Source: Nocardioides sp. R-C-SC26 (lineage in GTDB: Bacteria > Actinomycetota > Actinomycetes > Propionibacteriales > Nocardioidaceae). Taken from it: 64,000 bases of DNA. Positions 1-8,890 of this stretch are shown here, one piece after another (within the stretch, counting starts at the first letter, position 1; every line of letters begins with the position of its first letter). The notes below the pieces were generated by a model that saw nothing but the letters and a program-made list of their open reading frames with translations, had not been told where the DNA came from and made no database searches. The stretch covers positions 1-64,000 of the forward strand of contig NZ_JAHRHK010000016.1 of the NCBI RefSeq assembly GCF_021246465.1. The letters run 5' to 3'. A program made the position numbers and the translations under genes.

Positions 1-50
1 TGTCCCGGTGGTCGAGGAGTCCGCTCCGCGCCCGTCTCGAGACTCGGCGT
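1..50. repeat. Dispersed repeat copy inside dnaX
   Basis: Contains GGTGGTCGAGGAG followed by TCTCGAGAC, the same two blocks that fill many intergenic gaps in this window. It is read in frame within dnaX (SLETGAERTPRPPG). The copy may continue beyond the left edge. Confidence 0.6.
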
Positions 51-1286
51 GGCCTGCTCGGTCGCCACCGCAGGCGCCGCCACCGGTGGCGGCACGGGCG
101 CTCCGCCGGGGGTGCCCAGCACAGCGGCGCGACGCTCGATGCGGTCGAGCCGCGCCATCACGCCGTCGGCGGTGTGGTCGGCTCCGGGCAGCAGCACGCG
201 GGCGCAGATGAGTTCGAGGAGCAGCCGGGGCGCGGTGGCCCCGCGCATCTCGGTGAGCCCGGCGGCGACCAGGTCGGCGGCGCGACTCAGCTCGGTGCGG
301 CCGAAACGCGCGGCCTGGGCGACCAGGCGCTCGGCCTGGTCGGCGGCGACGTCGAGCAGACCGGTGGCGGGCGCGTCCGGCACGGCGGCGACGATCACGA
401 GGTCGCGGAGGCGACGCAGGAGGTCCTCGGTGAAGCGGCGCGGGTCCTGGCCGGTCTCGATCACCTTGTCGACCACCCCGAACACGGCGCCGCCGTCACC
501 TGCGGCGAAGGCGTCGACGACCTCGTCCAGGAGGGTGTCGGGGGTGTAGCCGAGCAGGCCGCTGGCCAGGGCGGAGGTGACGCCCTCAGCACCGGCTCCG
601 CCGAGCAGCTGGTCGAGGACGGAGAGGGTGTCGCGCGCCGAGCCGGCGCCGGCTCGGACGACGAGGGGCAGCGCGGCCGGCTCGATGGAGACGCCCTCGC
701 GCTCGCAGAGCTCGGAGAGGTAGGTGGAGAGCAGCCGCGGCGGGATGAGGCGGAAGGGGTAGTGGTGCGTGCGGGAGCGGATGGTCGGGATGACCTTCTC
801 CGGCTCGGTGGTGGCGAAGATGAAGCGCAGGTGAGGAGGGGGCTCCTCGACGAGCTTGAGCAGGGCGTTGAAGCCCTGCGTGGTGACCATGTGGGCCTCG
901 TCGATGATGTAGACCTTGTAACGGCTCTTCACCGGGGCGAAGAACGCCTTCTCCCGCAGGTCGCGCGCGTCGTCGACGCCGCCGTGCGAAGCGGCGTCGA
1001 TCTCGATGACGTCGATCGAGCCGGGTCCGCCGCGGGCGAGGTCGCGGCAGCTCTCGCACTCGCCGCAGGGGTCGGAGATCGGAGCGCGCTCGCAGTTCAG
1101 CGCACGGGCCAGGATGCGCGCCGACGTCGTCTTGCCGCAGCCGCGCGGGCCGGAGAACAAGTAGGCGTGGTTGACCCGGTTGTTGCCGAGGGCCGCGCGC
1201 AACGGCTCGGTGACGTGCTCCTGGCCGATGACCTCCGCGAACGTCTCCGGGCGGTACCGGCGGTAGAGAGCGAGCGGGGCGTCCAC
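1..1286 (-). CDS. dnaX: DNA polymerase III subunits gamma/tau, 5' part
   Basis: Clamp-loader ATPase of the replicative polymerase. The N-terminal 428 codons are in the window; the gene runs off the left edge. The GTG start at 1286 gives the family N-terminus (ALYRRYRP, then IGQEHV). The Walker A motif GPRGCGKT is at residues 46-53. The zinc-binding cysteines are residues 65, 74, 77 and 80, and DEAH is at about 129-132. The AAA+ lid and collar region follows to about residue 390. The last visible codons, about 413-428, are encoded by a copy of the dispersed repeat seen elsewhere in the window, so the linker before the tau part has absorbed repeat DNA. The SRP RNA gene lies immediately upstream on the same strand, an arrangement common in actinobacteria. 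Identity is certain; the full length is not visible. Confidence 0.95.
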   Translation of the reverse strand, partial: MDAPLALYRRYRPETFAEVIGQEHVTEPLRAALGNNRVNHAYLFSGPRGCGKTTSARILARALNCERAPISDPCGECESCRDLARGGPGSIDVIEIDAASHGGVDDARDLREKAFFAPVKSRYKVYIIDEAHMVTTQGFNALLKLVEEPPPHLRFIFATTEPEKVIPTIRSRTHHYPFRLIPPRLLSTYLSELCEREGVSIEPAALPLVVRAGAGSARDTLSVLDQLLGGAGAEGVTSALASGLLGYTPDTLLDEVVDAFAAGDGGAVFGVVDKVIETGQDPRRFTEDLLRRLRDLVIVAAVPDAPATGLLDVAADQAERLVAQAARFGRTELSRAADLVAAGLTEMRGATAPRLLLELICARVLLPGADHTADGVMARLDRIERRAAVLGTPGGAPVPPPVAAPAVATEQATPSLETGAERTPRPPG

Positions 1287-1379
1287 CCGCCCGACACTAA
1301 CCAGCCGCGCCGACACCCGGTACCCGAGCCGCAGGTTGGACCGGGACAGAACCCCGTCGCTGCGGCCGGAGACGCAAAG

Positions 1380-1466
1380 GCCCCCCGTGCACCCGACAGA
1401 GCCCACTTACCCTTGCTGCCTTCCGGCCCTGGGGGAGTTGGGTGAGATGCCGCCACACGGGGGGTT
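1380..1466 (-). ncRNA. ffs: Signal recognition particle 4.5S RNA
   Basis: Small bacterial SRP RNA. On the minus strand it carries the conserved tip segment CCGGAAGGCAGCAAGGG. The terminal helix is perfect: 1381-1389 (CCCCCCGTG) pairs with 1456-1464 (CACGGGGGG). It pairs with Ffh to target membrane and secreted proteins. It sits between dnaX and tRNA-Ser. Ends are set from the helix and may be off by a few bases. Confidence 0.93.
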
Positions 1467-1580
1467 GTCCCGAGCATAGGCGATCCGCAGTAGGCCGCCG
1501 ACGCCGGGCGACGCACCCCGCGCCGCCCGGGGCCCGAGGCGATTCGGACCGCTCCGCCGGCGACCGGTAGGCTCCGCCGC

Positions 1581-1668
1581 GGAGGTATCGCCTAGTGGCC
1601 TATGGCGCTCGCTTGGAAAGCGGGTTGGGTGCAAGCCCTCGGGGGTTCGAATCCCCCTACCTCCGCCA
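1581..1668 (+). tRNA. tRNA-Ser(GGA)
   Basis: The acceptor stem GGAGGTA (1581-1587) pairs with TACCTCC (1658-1664). The discriminator is G1665 and CCA is encoded at 1666-1668. The anticodon loop TTGGAAA gives anticodon GGA, reading UCC/UCU. The T arm contains GGTTCGAATCC. A long variable arm fits a class II serine tRNA. Confidence 0.95.
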
Positions 1669-1670
1669 TC

Positions 1671-1707
1671 GAGAGCCCTCGGCGAGCATGTCTCGCGGAG
1701 GGCTCTC
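1671..1707 (+). terminator. Hairpin terminator after tRNA-Ser
   Basis: GAGAGCCCTC (1671-1680) and GAGGGCTCTC (1698-1707) form a 10-bp perfect stem three bases after the tRNA. No U-tract follows, as is usual in actinobacteria. It could also stop transcription of the convergent regulator gene. Confidence 0.75.
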
Positions 1708-1736
1708 GGCATTCGGTCGACGTGGCCGCTCGAACC

Positions 1737-2573
1737 TCAGATCGCCGACGTGCCGACGACACCGAGCAGCTGCAGGCGCTCGTAGCTCTCCGTACCGGGG
1801 ACGGCGGTGTACACCAGGAGCGCGTGGGACTGGCGCGGGTCCTGCAGGATCTGGCAGTTCACCTCCACCAGCCCGACGGCGGGGTGGCGGTAGCGCTTGA
1901 CCTCCTCGGGCATCACGCCGACGTGGTGATCGCGCCAGAGGGCAGCGAACTCCTCGCTGCGGCCGAGCAGCGACGTCGCCAACGACGCCGCGCGAGACGA
2001 CGGGCCTCGCATCGCCGCGATGCTCTGCAGGCCCGAGGCGTAGAAGCGGGAGAGCCGGTCGTGGTCGTCGATCGGATGGAGGTCGCGCGCGCCCGGCGTC
2101 GCGAACCAGCGATAGACGATGCTCCGCTCCGGGCCGGTGAACCGGCGAAGATCGCCGACCAGGGCGACGGCGAGCGGCGTCTGACGCAGGGTCTCCCCCA
2201 GCTCGGTGACGATCTCGGCCGGCGTGTCGACCAGGCGGTCGAAGATCCGCAGCATGCCCGGGCTGACGTGCTCGCTCTCCGAGCCCCGGCCGGGCGGCGG
2301 CAGACCGGCCAGGTGGAAGAGGTGGTCGCGCTCGTCCAACGTGAGGTGGAGGCCCTGGGCGATCGAGCCGACCATCTGCGCCGACGGCCGTGGTCCGCGC
2401 TGCTGCTCCAGCCGCGCGTAGTAGTCGGTGGACATGTGGCACAGAGCCGCGACCTCCTCCCGCCGCAGGCCGGCGGTACGACGGCGGCTGCCGCGCGGCA
2501 GTCCGACGTCGTCTGGCTGGAGCGCCTCGCGGCGTGCGCGCAGGAACTCCGCCAATCCGGCCCTGTCGGTCAT
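1737..2573 (-). CDS. MmyB-type helix-turn-helix transcriptional regulator
   Basis: 278 aa. An N-terminal XRE helix-turn-helix (residues about 10-75; RREALQPDDVGLP, LRREEVAALCHMS, YYARLEQ) is followed by an MmyB-like ligand-binding domain of about 180 residues (LDERDHLFHLAG onward). Proteins of this class usually control an adjacent, divergently transcribed oxidoreductase, and that is the arrangement here: the short-chain dehydrogenase begins 124 bp away on the other strand. The ATG at 2573 was chosen because it directly precedes the domain; another ATG at 2582 is possible. The ligand is unknown. Family assignment is firm; the regulatory target is inferred from position. Confidence 0.88.
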   Translation of the reverse strand: MTDRAGLAEFLRARREALQPDDVGLPRGSRRRTAGLRREEVAALCHMSTDYYARLEQQRGPRPSAQMVGSIAQGLHLTLDERDHLFHLAGLPPPGRGSESEHVSPGMLRIFDRLVDTPAEIVTELGETLRQTPLAVALVGDLRRFTGPERSIVYRWFATPGARDLHPIDDHDRLSRFYASGLQSIAAMRGPSSRAASLATSLLGRSEEFAALWRDHHVGVMPEEVKRYRHPAVGLVEVNCQILQDPRQSHALLVYTAVPGTESYERLQLLGVVGTSAI

Positions 2574-2697
2574 GTGGTTCATCGTCCACGGGATCGACGT
2601 CGCCATCCACGGATCAGCAGTCCCTGGATAGCGCTGCGTCGCTCGGCGAGAGTCGAGCCACACGGCAGACGAGCTGCCTGCACCGGAGGGAATCCCC

Positions 2698-3645
2698 ATG
2701 GCACACACGGGTCCGACGATCGAACTCCCCGACCTGACCGGTCGGCGCGCCGTCGTCACGGGGGCCACCGACGGCATCGGCCTGATCATCGCGCGTCACC
2801 TCGCCGGCGCGGGTGCCGAGGTGCTGCTGCCCGCGCGCAACGCCGCCAAGGGAGCCGCCGCGATCGCCACCATCCGGGAACACCACCCGGAGGCACGACT
2901 GGCCCTGCACGAGCTGGATCTCTCCTCACTCGACTCGGTCGAGGCGTTCGCCGCGACGCTCGAGGCCGAGGCCGCACCGATCCACCTGCTGATCAACAAC
3001 GCCGGCGTGATGACCCCGCCCGATCGCCGCACCACCGCCGACGGATTCGAGCTGCAGTTCGGCACCAACCACCTCGGGCACGTCGCTCTGACCGCCCGCC
3101 TCCTGCCTCTGCTGCGCGAGGGTCGGGCACGCGTGACGTCGCAGACCAGCGTCGCCGCGCGTCGCGGCGAGATCGCGTGGAACGACCCCAATAGCGAGCG
3201 GGACTACGACGGCATGTCCGCCTACAGCCAGTCCAAGATCGCCTTCGGACTCTTCGCACTCGAGCTCGACCGGCGCAGCCGCGCCGCCGGGTGGGGCATC
3301 ACCAGCACGCTCAGCCACCCCGGCGTCGCCCCCACCAGTCTGCTCGCCTCCCGGCCGGAGATGGGGCGGACGTCGGACACGGTCGGCGTGCGCGTGATCC
3401 GCGTGCTCTCCCGGCTCGGCGTCCTCGCCGGAACGGCGGAGAGCGCCGCGCTGCCCGCCCTCCTGGCGGCGACGATCCCGAACCCACCGACCTCGCCGCC
3501 GGTGCTCTTCGGGCCGCGGGGCATCGGCCACACCGCCGGAGGCCCCGGCACGCACCGCCTCTGGAGCCCGCTGACCGACGCGGAGGACGCCGAGCGCGTC
3601 TGGGCGCTCGCGACCGAGCTCACCGGCGTCGCCTGGCCCGACTGA
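2698..3645 (+). CDS. Short-chain dehydrogenase/reductase (SDR)
   Basis: 315 aa, classical SDR. The NAD(P)-binding motif TGATDGIG is at residues 21-28, the NNAG motif near residue 98, and the catalytic YSQSK near residue 175, with a preceding Ser in TSVAARRG. The longer C-terminus resembles retinol dehydrogenase or protochlorophyllide reductase-like SDRs, often annotated as oxidoreductases of unknown substrate. A GGAGGG ribosome-binding site lies 7 bp before the ATG. It is divergent from the MmyB-type regulator, its probable repressor. A 13-bp hairpin overlaps the 3' end of the gene. Substrate cannot be told from sequence. Confidence 0.9.
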   Translation: MAHTGPTIELPDLTGRRAVVTGATDGIGLIIARHLAGAGAEVLLPARNAAKGAAAIATIREHHPEARLALHELDLSSLDSVEAFAATLEAEAAPIHLLINNAGVMTPPDRRTTADGFELQFGTNHLGHVALTARLLPLLREGRARVTSQTSVAARRGEIAWNDPNSERDYDGMSAYSQSKIAFGLFALELDRRSRAAGWGITSTLSHPGVAPTSLLASRPEMGRTSDTVGVRVIRVLSRLGVLAGTAESAALPALLAATIPNPPTSPPVLFGPRGIGHTAGGPGTHRLWSPLTDAEDAERVWALATELTGVAWPD

Positions 3646-3662
3646 GCCCGGCGACGCCGGTG
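3621..3662 (+). terminator. Hairpin spanning the SDR stop codon
   Basis: CACCGGCGTCGCC (3621-3633) pairs perfectly with GGCGACGCCGGTG (3650-3662). The TGA stop codon lies in the 16-nt loop. It sits between two convergent genes and could terminate both. Confidence 0.75.
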
Positions 3663-3666
3663 CCTG

Positions 3667-4608
3667 TCAGCGGCAGGTGATCGCGCGGCCGGTCTGGATC
3701 ACGGTCGTCACCAGCGTCGGCGTCGGCGCGTGGCCGGCGTCCCCGGCGACGAAGACGCGGGCCGGCGTCCGCGAACCCTTGGCGCGCGGGATGCACGTGG
3801 TGCGCAGGTCGACCTGCTTCCTCCAGCGCCGCGCCTCGGCCCGGTTGAAGAGCGGCGCACGCGGGTCGAGCACGTACCGGCCATCGCTCAGGGACGTCGC
3901 GCGCGCGGCCGTGCGCCAGGTGCCACGCACCTGGAACTGCAGAACGACCCGCAGCCGCTTGCCCTGCGTGCCCAGGATGCGCTGCACCTCCGAGGTGGCC
4001 GCGACGAACGCCCCGTTGTCGTAGCGGTTCGTCACGCGCTGCACGTCCCAGAACGGCTTGTAGGCGGCCGTGCCGACGACCGCGAGCGTGCCGAGGTCGC
4101 GGTCGACGAGCTCGTCGTCGTCGGGTTCGTCCTCGGCGACGGTGAAGATCGTCGCGGACGCGAAGTCGCGCACGATCTCGAACTCTCCGTTCGTGCTGCG
4201 CTTGAGGTAGCCCGCGGCCTCGCCGGAGAAGACCCCGTCGATGCCGACGTGATAGGTCACGCCGATGCGGTGGTCGCCGGCCGGCAACGGCACCTCGAAG
4301 CGCCGCGACGTCGCGGACTCGCGCTCGGCCTCGATCATCGTGACCCCGGAGAAGCCGACCGTCCCGTCGTCGGCGATGTCGAGACAGTCCTCCCGGCAGA
4401 AGACGATCTCGTCGCGCTCGGCCCCGTCGTAGGGGTTGGGGAACGTGCCGACGATCTCGGCCGCCGCGGGGAGCTCGTCGAGCGGTCCGGCGTCGGCACG
4501 ACCCGCACCGGTCACCAGCACGACGGCGACCAGCGCCGTGGCGAGGGAGGTCGGCCACACGAAGCGACGACGAGCGGGGTGGGCGGGAGCCGATCCTGAG
4601 CGCAGCAT
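3667..4608 (-). CDS. Secreted protein of unknown function
   Basis: About 313 aa. A basic N-terminus (SAPAHPARRR) precedes a hydrophobic core (TSLATALVAVVLVTG) and an AXA-type cleavage site (GRADA before GPLD), so it is probably exported by Sec. The mature part is acidic and mixed alpha/beta-looking, with a Cys pair in FCREDC and lone cysteines near the C-terminus. I recognise no domain. The ATG at 4608 gives the signal peptide directly, but its SD sequence GGAGG is only one base away, so a downstream start such as the GTG of FVWP is possible. It lies convergent to the SDR gene and beside the ESX locus; a link to ESX is unsupported. Confidence 0.7.
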   Translation of the reverse strand: MLRSGSAPAHPARRRFVWPTSLATALVAVVLVTGAGRADAGPLDELPAAAEIVGTFPNPYDGAERDEIVFCREDCLDIADDGTVGFSGVTMIEAERESATSRRFEVPLPAGDHRIGVTYHVGIDGVFSGEAAGYLKRSTNGEFEIVRDFASATIFTVAEDEPDDDELVDRDLGTLAVVGTAAYKPFWDVQRVTNRYDNGAFVAATSEVQRILGTQGKRLRVVLQFQVRGTWRTAARATSLSDGRYVLDPRAPLFNRAEARRWRKQVDLRTTCIPRAKGSRTPARVFVAGDAGHAPTPTLVTTVIQTGRAITCR

Positions 4609-4712
4609 GCCTCCATCTCTGCCCACCTGCGATGCGGTGTCAACCCTGTCCGAGCGCAGCGTCCGCGACGAAGGAGCGGACGCGCAGCGCGAGGAGGTTG
4701 ACTGCGACCGCC

Positions 4713-5990
4713 TCAATCGCCGGAGGAGCGGCGGCGCGCGAAGACCGGGCGGACGACGACCGCCGTCACGAGGACGCCGCCGCCGACCAGCCCCCACCAG
4801 ACGGCGTTCTCGCGAATGCTGCGCAGCCGGTCCGGTTCGACCTCGGGGAGCGCGACCGGGGTGGCGTCCCGCTGGGGCGGTGCCTCGGGTGCATCGACGG
4901 CGCGACGCGGGCGCAGGGTGCGGGTCAGCGCCTCGAGGGGCTGGACGACGCCGTGACCCACGAGCCGGTCGGCGGTCACGCCACCCGAGGAGCTGCTGCC
5001 CGTGGCCGTGCGGATCAGCCGCGTCGCGATCTGGTCGGGCGTCTCGGTCGGGAATACGGTCCAGAGGAGCGCGATGACGCCCGCCACAACACCGGAGGCG
5101 GCGACCGTGCTCGGCAGCGGGAGCAGGCAGGTGCGGCCCGCGAGTCCGTAGGAGACGGCGCCCGCCGACGGCGCCGCGACGTCGATCGCCGAGCTCATGA
5201 CCACGACGTCGGCAGCGTTGACGTCATCGGAGACCGAGGTGCTGACCGCGATCACCCGCCGGTTCGCCGTGGAGTATGCGGCCGGGAAGACGTCGGTCCC
5301 GGCGTCCTCTCCCGGCAGGTACTCCGCGCCCAGGACCGCGCGATCGCCACTGGGGACGACGACGAGCGCACCGGCGGCGGTCACCGCACGCACGGCCCGG
5401 CCCAGCTCTCGGCTCCCGCTGATCTGCACGGGGACGACGACGACCCGCACCCCGCGCGGCCCCACCATGCCCACGATCGACCGCAGGCCGGCCGCGACCC
5501 CGGCGGCCGTCGGCGTCGCCAGGTCGTCGTTGCGGTCGACCTCGGTGTCGTAGACCCGGACGTCGAGGATCGCGGCGTCGGGTGCCACCCCGACGACCTG
5601 ACCCTGGCGGCGCGCGCCGGCGATCAGGCCCGCGACGGCCGTGGTCTCGAACGAGACCACCTCGCCGGTGCGGGAGAACGGCGCGATGCGTCGGGTCGCG
5701 GTCGAGGGGATGCCGGCCTGCCCGCGGATCCCCGCGCCGACGACGGCGACGGCGACGCCCTCTCCCGGCGCGCGCCCGCTGAGCTCCGCGACCCTGCGAT
5801 GCGCGTCGGGTATCTGCAGCTCTGCCAACGGCGCACTGGGGTCTGTGCTGGGCTCACCCGGGTCGTCGGCACTCACCTCGGCGCACGGCGAGCCCGGTGC
5901 GGCGGAGGCCGGTGGCGCCGACGTCGGGGCCAACGGGAGGGCGAGGCCGAGCAACGCCCCGGCCGTCACCGCGCGACCTCCTACCCGCAC
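4713..5990 (-). CDS. mycP: Mycosin-like (MycP) protein lacking the catalytic triad
   Basis: About 425 aa with mycosin layout: signal peptide (ALLGLALPLAPTSAPPASA), subtilisin-like domain, linker, and one C-terminal transmembrane helix (WWGLVGGGVLVTAVVV) followed by arginines. In active mycosins the triad lies in VAVIDTGV, GHGTxVAG and GTS. Here the equivalents read VAVVGAGI (Asp to Gly), FETTAVAG (His to Glu) and PSTVAASG (no GTS serine); the oxyanion-hole Asn also appears replaced (VVPSGDR). It is therefore probably a pseudoprotease retained for structure, since MycP stabilises the ESX membrane complex independently of proteolysis in mycobacteria. The GTG at 5990 overlaps the eccB stop by 10 nt; the GTG at 5969, preceded by AGGAGG, is an alternative but drops the basic n-region. 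Confidence 0.8.
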   Translation of the reverse strand: MRVGGRAVTAGALLGLALPLAPTSAPPASAAPGSPCAEVSADDPGEPSTDPSAPLAELQIPDAHRRVAELSGRAPGEGVAVAVVGAGIRGQAGIPSTATRRIAPFSRTGEVVSFETTAVAGLIAGARRQGQVVGVAPDAAILDVRVYDTEVDRNDDLATPTAAGVAAGLRSIVGMVGPRGVRVVVVPVQISGSRELGRAVRAVTAAGALVVVPSGDRAVLGAEYLPGEDAGTDVFPAAYSTANRRVIAVSTSVSDDVNAADVVVMSSAIDVAAPSAGAVSYGLAGRTCLLPLPSTVAASGVVAGVIALLWTVFPTETPDQIATRLIRTATGSSSSGGVTADRLVGHGVVQPLEALTRTLRPRRAVDAPEAPPQRDATPVALPEVEPDRLRSIRENAVWWGLVGGGVLVTAVVVRPVFARRRSSGD

Positions 5991-7438
5991 GGCTTGGCCT
6001 TCGCCTCCGACGTCGGCGGGCAGCGCGCGGCGTCGACGCTCAGCGGGACGCCGTCGGAGAACAGCTCGATCCACGCGTCGGGCACCACGACCGGCGGCAC
6101 GGTCGCGTACCCGAGACGGTCCTGCTCCACGGCCGAGCTCACGGGGTAGGCGAACCCGCGGTCGTCGATCAGAGTTCGGCTCGCCGGGCCGACGACGTCC
6201 CAGTCGCCGGCGAGCACGAAGGCACCGTGCCCGGACTCGACGACGGGGACCGGCGGGCCGGCGGGCACGTCGACCGCGGACGCCGCCGAACCGGGCGTCG
6301 GCGTGCCGAGGACGACGCGTGGCTCGGCACTCTCACCGGTCAGGAGTTGGGCGCAGAGCTCGTCGGGCTGGTCGACGTCGGTCGCGACATCGACCGGCCA
6401 GAACGCACCGGGCAACTGGCTGCCGTCGACGATCGTGCCCGGGGGCCGCGCCTGGGCGGCGCGCGGCTCCGGCTGCCGTCCGCGCGGGAAGTCGAGGTTG
6501 AGGTAGACCTCGGCGGCGAAGGAGTCGAGCGCGAGGATGTCGTCGGCACGGACGAGGTAGGTCGCGCTGTCGACGGTGATGGTGTCACCCACCCGCACCC
6601 GGTCGGGCATGCCCGGCTGACCGCTCACGTCGGAAGGACTGCCGAGATCGGCCGACCTCAGGCCGAAGCTGCTCAGCGTGAGCGGAGCCCCGGCGGGGAA
6701 CAGCTCGAGCCACTCGTCGGGCACCGGCACCGCAGTGTCGACGCTCGTGCCGGCCACGGCTTGGAGGATGCCGTCGGCGGTGCGGCCCTCGGGCACCGCG
6801 TAGGAGTAGGCGCGCGGGCCGGACGCCGCACCCACCGGGGACACGGCGATCAGGAAGAGCTCGTCGGCCTCGCTGCGAACGACGAAGTTGACGCCGTCCA
6901 GCGTACGGACGTCGGGTGCGGACGTGACGCTGGCGCGGATGCCGAGCGACGTCGCGCCCGACCGGCCTGTGCACGCCGTCCAGCCGGACTGGAGCAGGTC
7001 GGCCGACGCCGGCGGCGTCTCGGGGGCCTGGAGGATGCCGATGCCCTCGCCGCGGTTCTTGCGGGCGATCTCGTCATGGGGCACGACGGTCGGTTGGACG
7101 TCGGAGCCGAGCAGCAGCATCGCCGAGGTGATGTTGGCGACCGGGCGCAGCTCGAGGTCGTCGCTGTCCAGCGGAGCGATGTAGACGTAGTCGGCCCCGC
7201 TCTCCTTCTCGCTGACGAGCATCTCGGTGTCCCAGTCGATCTCGATCGGCGACTTCAGAACCCGGAGCACCGCGGCACCGGCCACCAGGAGCACGGCGAG
7301 GGCGATCCCGCCGATGATCGCCCGACCGGGTCGGCTGGGTTCGACCTCCCGTCCACCGGGCGCGCCGGAGAGGAACGCCGTCACCAGACGCCGGCGGCTG
7401 AACGAGTAGGCCTCGACGAGGTCCTTCTTGGTGGCCAT
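5981..7438 (-). CDS. eccB: Type VII secretion protein EccB
   Basis: 485 aa. A short cytoplasmic N-terminus (MATKKDLVEAYSFSRRRLVTAFL), typical of EccB, precedes one transmembrane helix (AIIGGIALAVLLVAGAAVL, about residues 40-58). The large extracytoplasmic region has the usual internal repeats (two copies of a DEWLELFPAGAPLTL / DAWIELFSDGVPLSV segment). EccB forms part of the ESX membrane complex with EccC, EccD and MycP. It lies between eccD1 (7 nt upstream) and the mycosin gene (10-nt overlap), so the three are co-transcribed. Confidence 0.9.
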   Translation of the reverse strand: MATKKDLVEAYSFSRRRLVTAFLSGAPGGREVEPSRPGRAIIGGIALAVLLVAGAAVLRVLKSPIEIDWDTEMLVSEKESGADYVYIAPLDSDDLELRPVANITSAMLLLGSDVQPTVVPHDEIARKNRGEGIGILQAPETPPASADLLQSGWTACTGRSGATSLGIRASVTSAPDVRTLDGVNFVVRSEADELFLIAVSPVGAASGPRAYSYAVPEGRTADGILQAVAGTSVDTAVPVPDEWLELFPAGAPLTLSSFGLRSADLGSPSDVSGQPGMPDRVRVGDTITVDSATYLVRADDILALDSFAAEVYLNLDFPRGRQPEPRAAQARPPGTIVDGSQLPGAFWPVDVATDVDQPDELCAQLLTGESAEPRVVLGTPTPGSAASAVDVPAGPPVPVVESGHGAFVLAGDWDVVGPASRTLIDDRGFAYPVSSAVEQDRLGYATVPPVVVPDAWIELFSDGVPLSVDAARCPPTSEAKAKPCG

Positions 7439-7444
7439 CGACGT

Positions 7445-8806
7445 TCACCCGGTGACGGCGTCGACCAGGCCGGTCGCGAACGCGAGCAGCGGAAGCAACG
7501 AGATCAGGGCGACGGTCTCGAGGACATCGCCGAGACGCCCGCGTCGCACGGACGGCGCCGAGGGCGAGAGGGTCGAGACGAGCACGACGGCGCCGACGGC
7601 CGCGAGCCCCCCCGCGGCGGTCGGTCGCCACTCCGGCCACTGCGTCAGCACGGAGACCGCGAGCGCGACGAGACCGGCGACGCCGGCACCGATGCCGATC
7701 AGCACCTCGGTGCCGGTGCGGTACTGCCGCGTGCGCAGGACGACGACGATGCACCACACGACGCCGAGAAGCGTGCCGGCCAATCCGCGCGCGACCGCGA
7801 GGGGGGCGACCGCGATCAGCAGGATGCCCACCGTCGTGGAGATGGCGAGCAGGATCTCGTGGGCGAGCCGGGCGTCGGCGGCGACCCGCGACGGGTCGAT
7901 GTCGTCGGGGTCGGCGGTGATGTCGGCGGGTGTGTAGAGCTGGTCCACGGTGGTGGCCGTCACGCCGAGAGCAAGCCAGGGGAAGACACTGCCGGCCAGC
8001 ACCACCAGGGTGGTGACGGCCACGAGGACGACGCCCGCGTCGGCCGAGGTCAGGTGGACGGCGAGTCCCACGGCCCCGGCGACGGCACCGGTCACGGCAG
8101 CCGGTAGGAGCAGCACCCGCCCGTCGCCGAGGCCGATGAGGGCGACCGCTCCGACGAGCGCGACCGCGCCACCGACCAGCGCGAGTGGGCGGCCGAGCAT
8201 GTCCCCGCTCGGTGCGGCCAGGAGCGCCGCCACGGCTGCGTACCCCGCAGCCACCCACGCGACCGTGACCGCAGCGTCACGCTCACGCTGAGCACGGGAG
8301 AGCACGATCGCGCCGGCCACGAGTGCGACCGCGCCGACTCCGGCGGCGCTGGCGGCGACCGCCCCGTCGCCGTTGAGCAGCAGAGCCGCCGCGCCCAGTG
8401 CCAGCAGGAGCACGGCGGCAGCGAGCGCCGTCCAGCGACCCGAGGCGGGATCCCACGGTTCGAGGTCGTGCTCGACGACGTCGGTCATCGCCTCGACGAC
8501 GTCGTCGTAGACCACCGGCGGCGCATCGTCGACGCCCGCGGCGACGGTGAGCACCGCGCCGTCGTCGACACCTTGAAGCGTGAGTCCGGAGTCGCCCGCG
8601 AGACGACGGCCTTCGGCAGTGACGAGGCGGTACCCGCCGTAGACGATCGCGGAGTCGAGCCGACCGACGCTCCGCGCGAGTTCCGGCAGCAGCTCGGCCA
8701 CCGGTACGGCGCCGGGGAGCACGAGATCGACGCGACGGGTGCCGGAGGTGATCGTGACACGCACGAGCCCCGATGGGGCGGTACTACGCGTTGCCTGGTG
8801 TGCCAC
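7445..8806 (-). CDS. eccD: Type VII secretion channel protein EccD (copy 1)
   Basis: 453 aa. The N-terminal ubiquitin-like YukD domain (about residues 12-95; VRVTITSGTRRVDLVLPGAVPV) is followed by about 11 hydrophobic helices. EccD is the main multi-spanning component of the ESX inner-membrane complex. The GTG at 8806, preceded by GAGAGGA, was chosen; a GTG at 8902 is in frame but would place a strong hairpin (8891-8923) inside the gene. A second, divergent EccD lies at 9878-11278, on the far side of the two WXG100 genes. Confidence 0.87.
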   Translation of the reverse strand: MAHQATRSTAPSGLVRVTITSGTRRVDLVLPGAVPVAELLPELARSVGRLDSAIVYGGYRLVTAEGRRLAGDSGLTLQGVDDGAVLTVAAGVDDAPPVVYDDVVEAMTDVVEHDLEPWDPASGRWTALAAAVLLLALGAAALLLNGDGAVAASAAGVGAVALVAGAIVLSRAQRERDAAVTVAWVAAGYAAVAALLAAPSGDMLGRPLALVGGAVALVGAVALIGLGDGRVLLLPAAVTGAVAGAVGLAVHLTSADAGVVLVAVTTLVVLAGSVFPWLALGVTATTVDQLYTPADITADPDDIDPSRVAADARLAHEILLAISTTVGILLIAVAPLAVARGLAGTLLGVVWCIVVVLRTRQYRTGTEVLIGIGAGVAGLVALAVSVLTQWPEWRPTAAGGLAAVGAVVLVSTLSPSAPSVRRGRLGDVLETVALISLLPLLAFATGLVDAVTG

Positions 8807-8890
8807 CGCGGCGTCCTCTCGGCTGGTGGGGGATCTCAGGGGCCTGGTCGAAGGTTGCTCGAGCGCGAAAGCCCTGCAGTAGACCGTGAA

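Noticed and set aside
1581..1668. Integration site (tRNA gene used by an integrase)
   Set aside because: No integrase gene or duplicated tRNA 3' end was seen near this or the other tRNA-Ser.
4713..5990. Active subtilisin-like mycosin
   Set aside because: All catalytic triad positions are replaced, in contrast with the intact S8 protease at 31.2-32.5 kb.
5897..8107. 736-codon plus-strand open frame over eccB and eccD1
   Set aside because: Composition is Arg/Gly/Asp-rich without domain features, and eccB/eccD motifs are unambiguous on the other strand.
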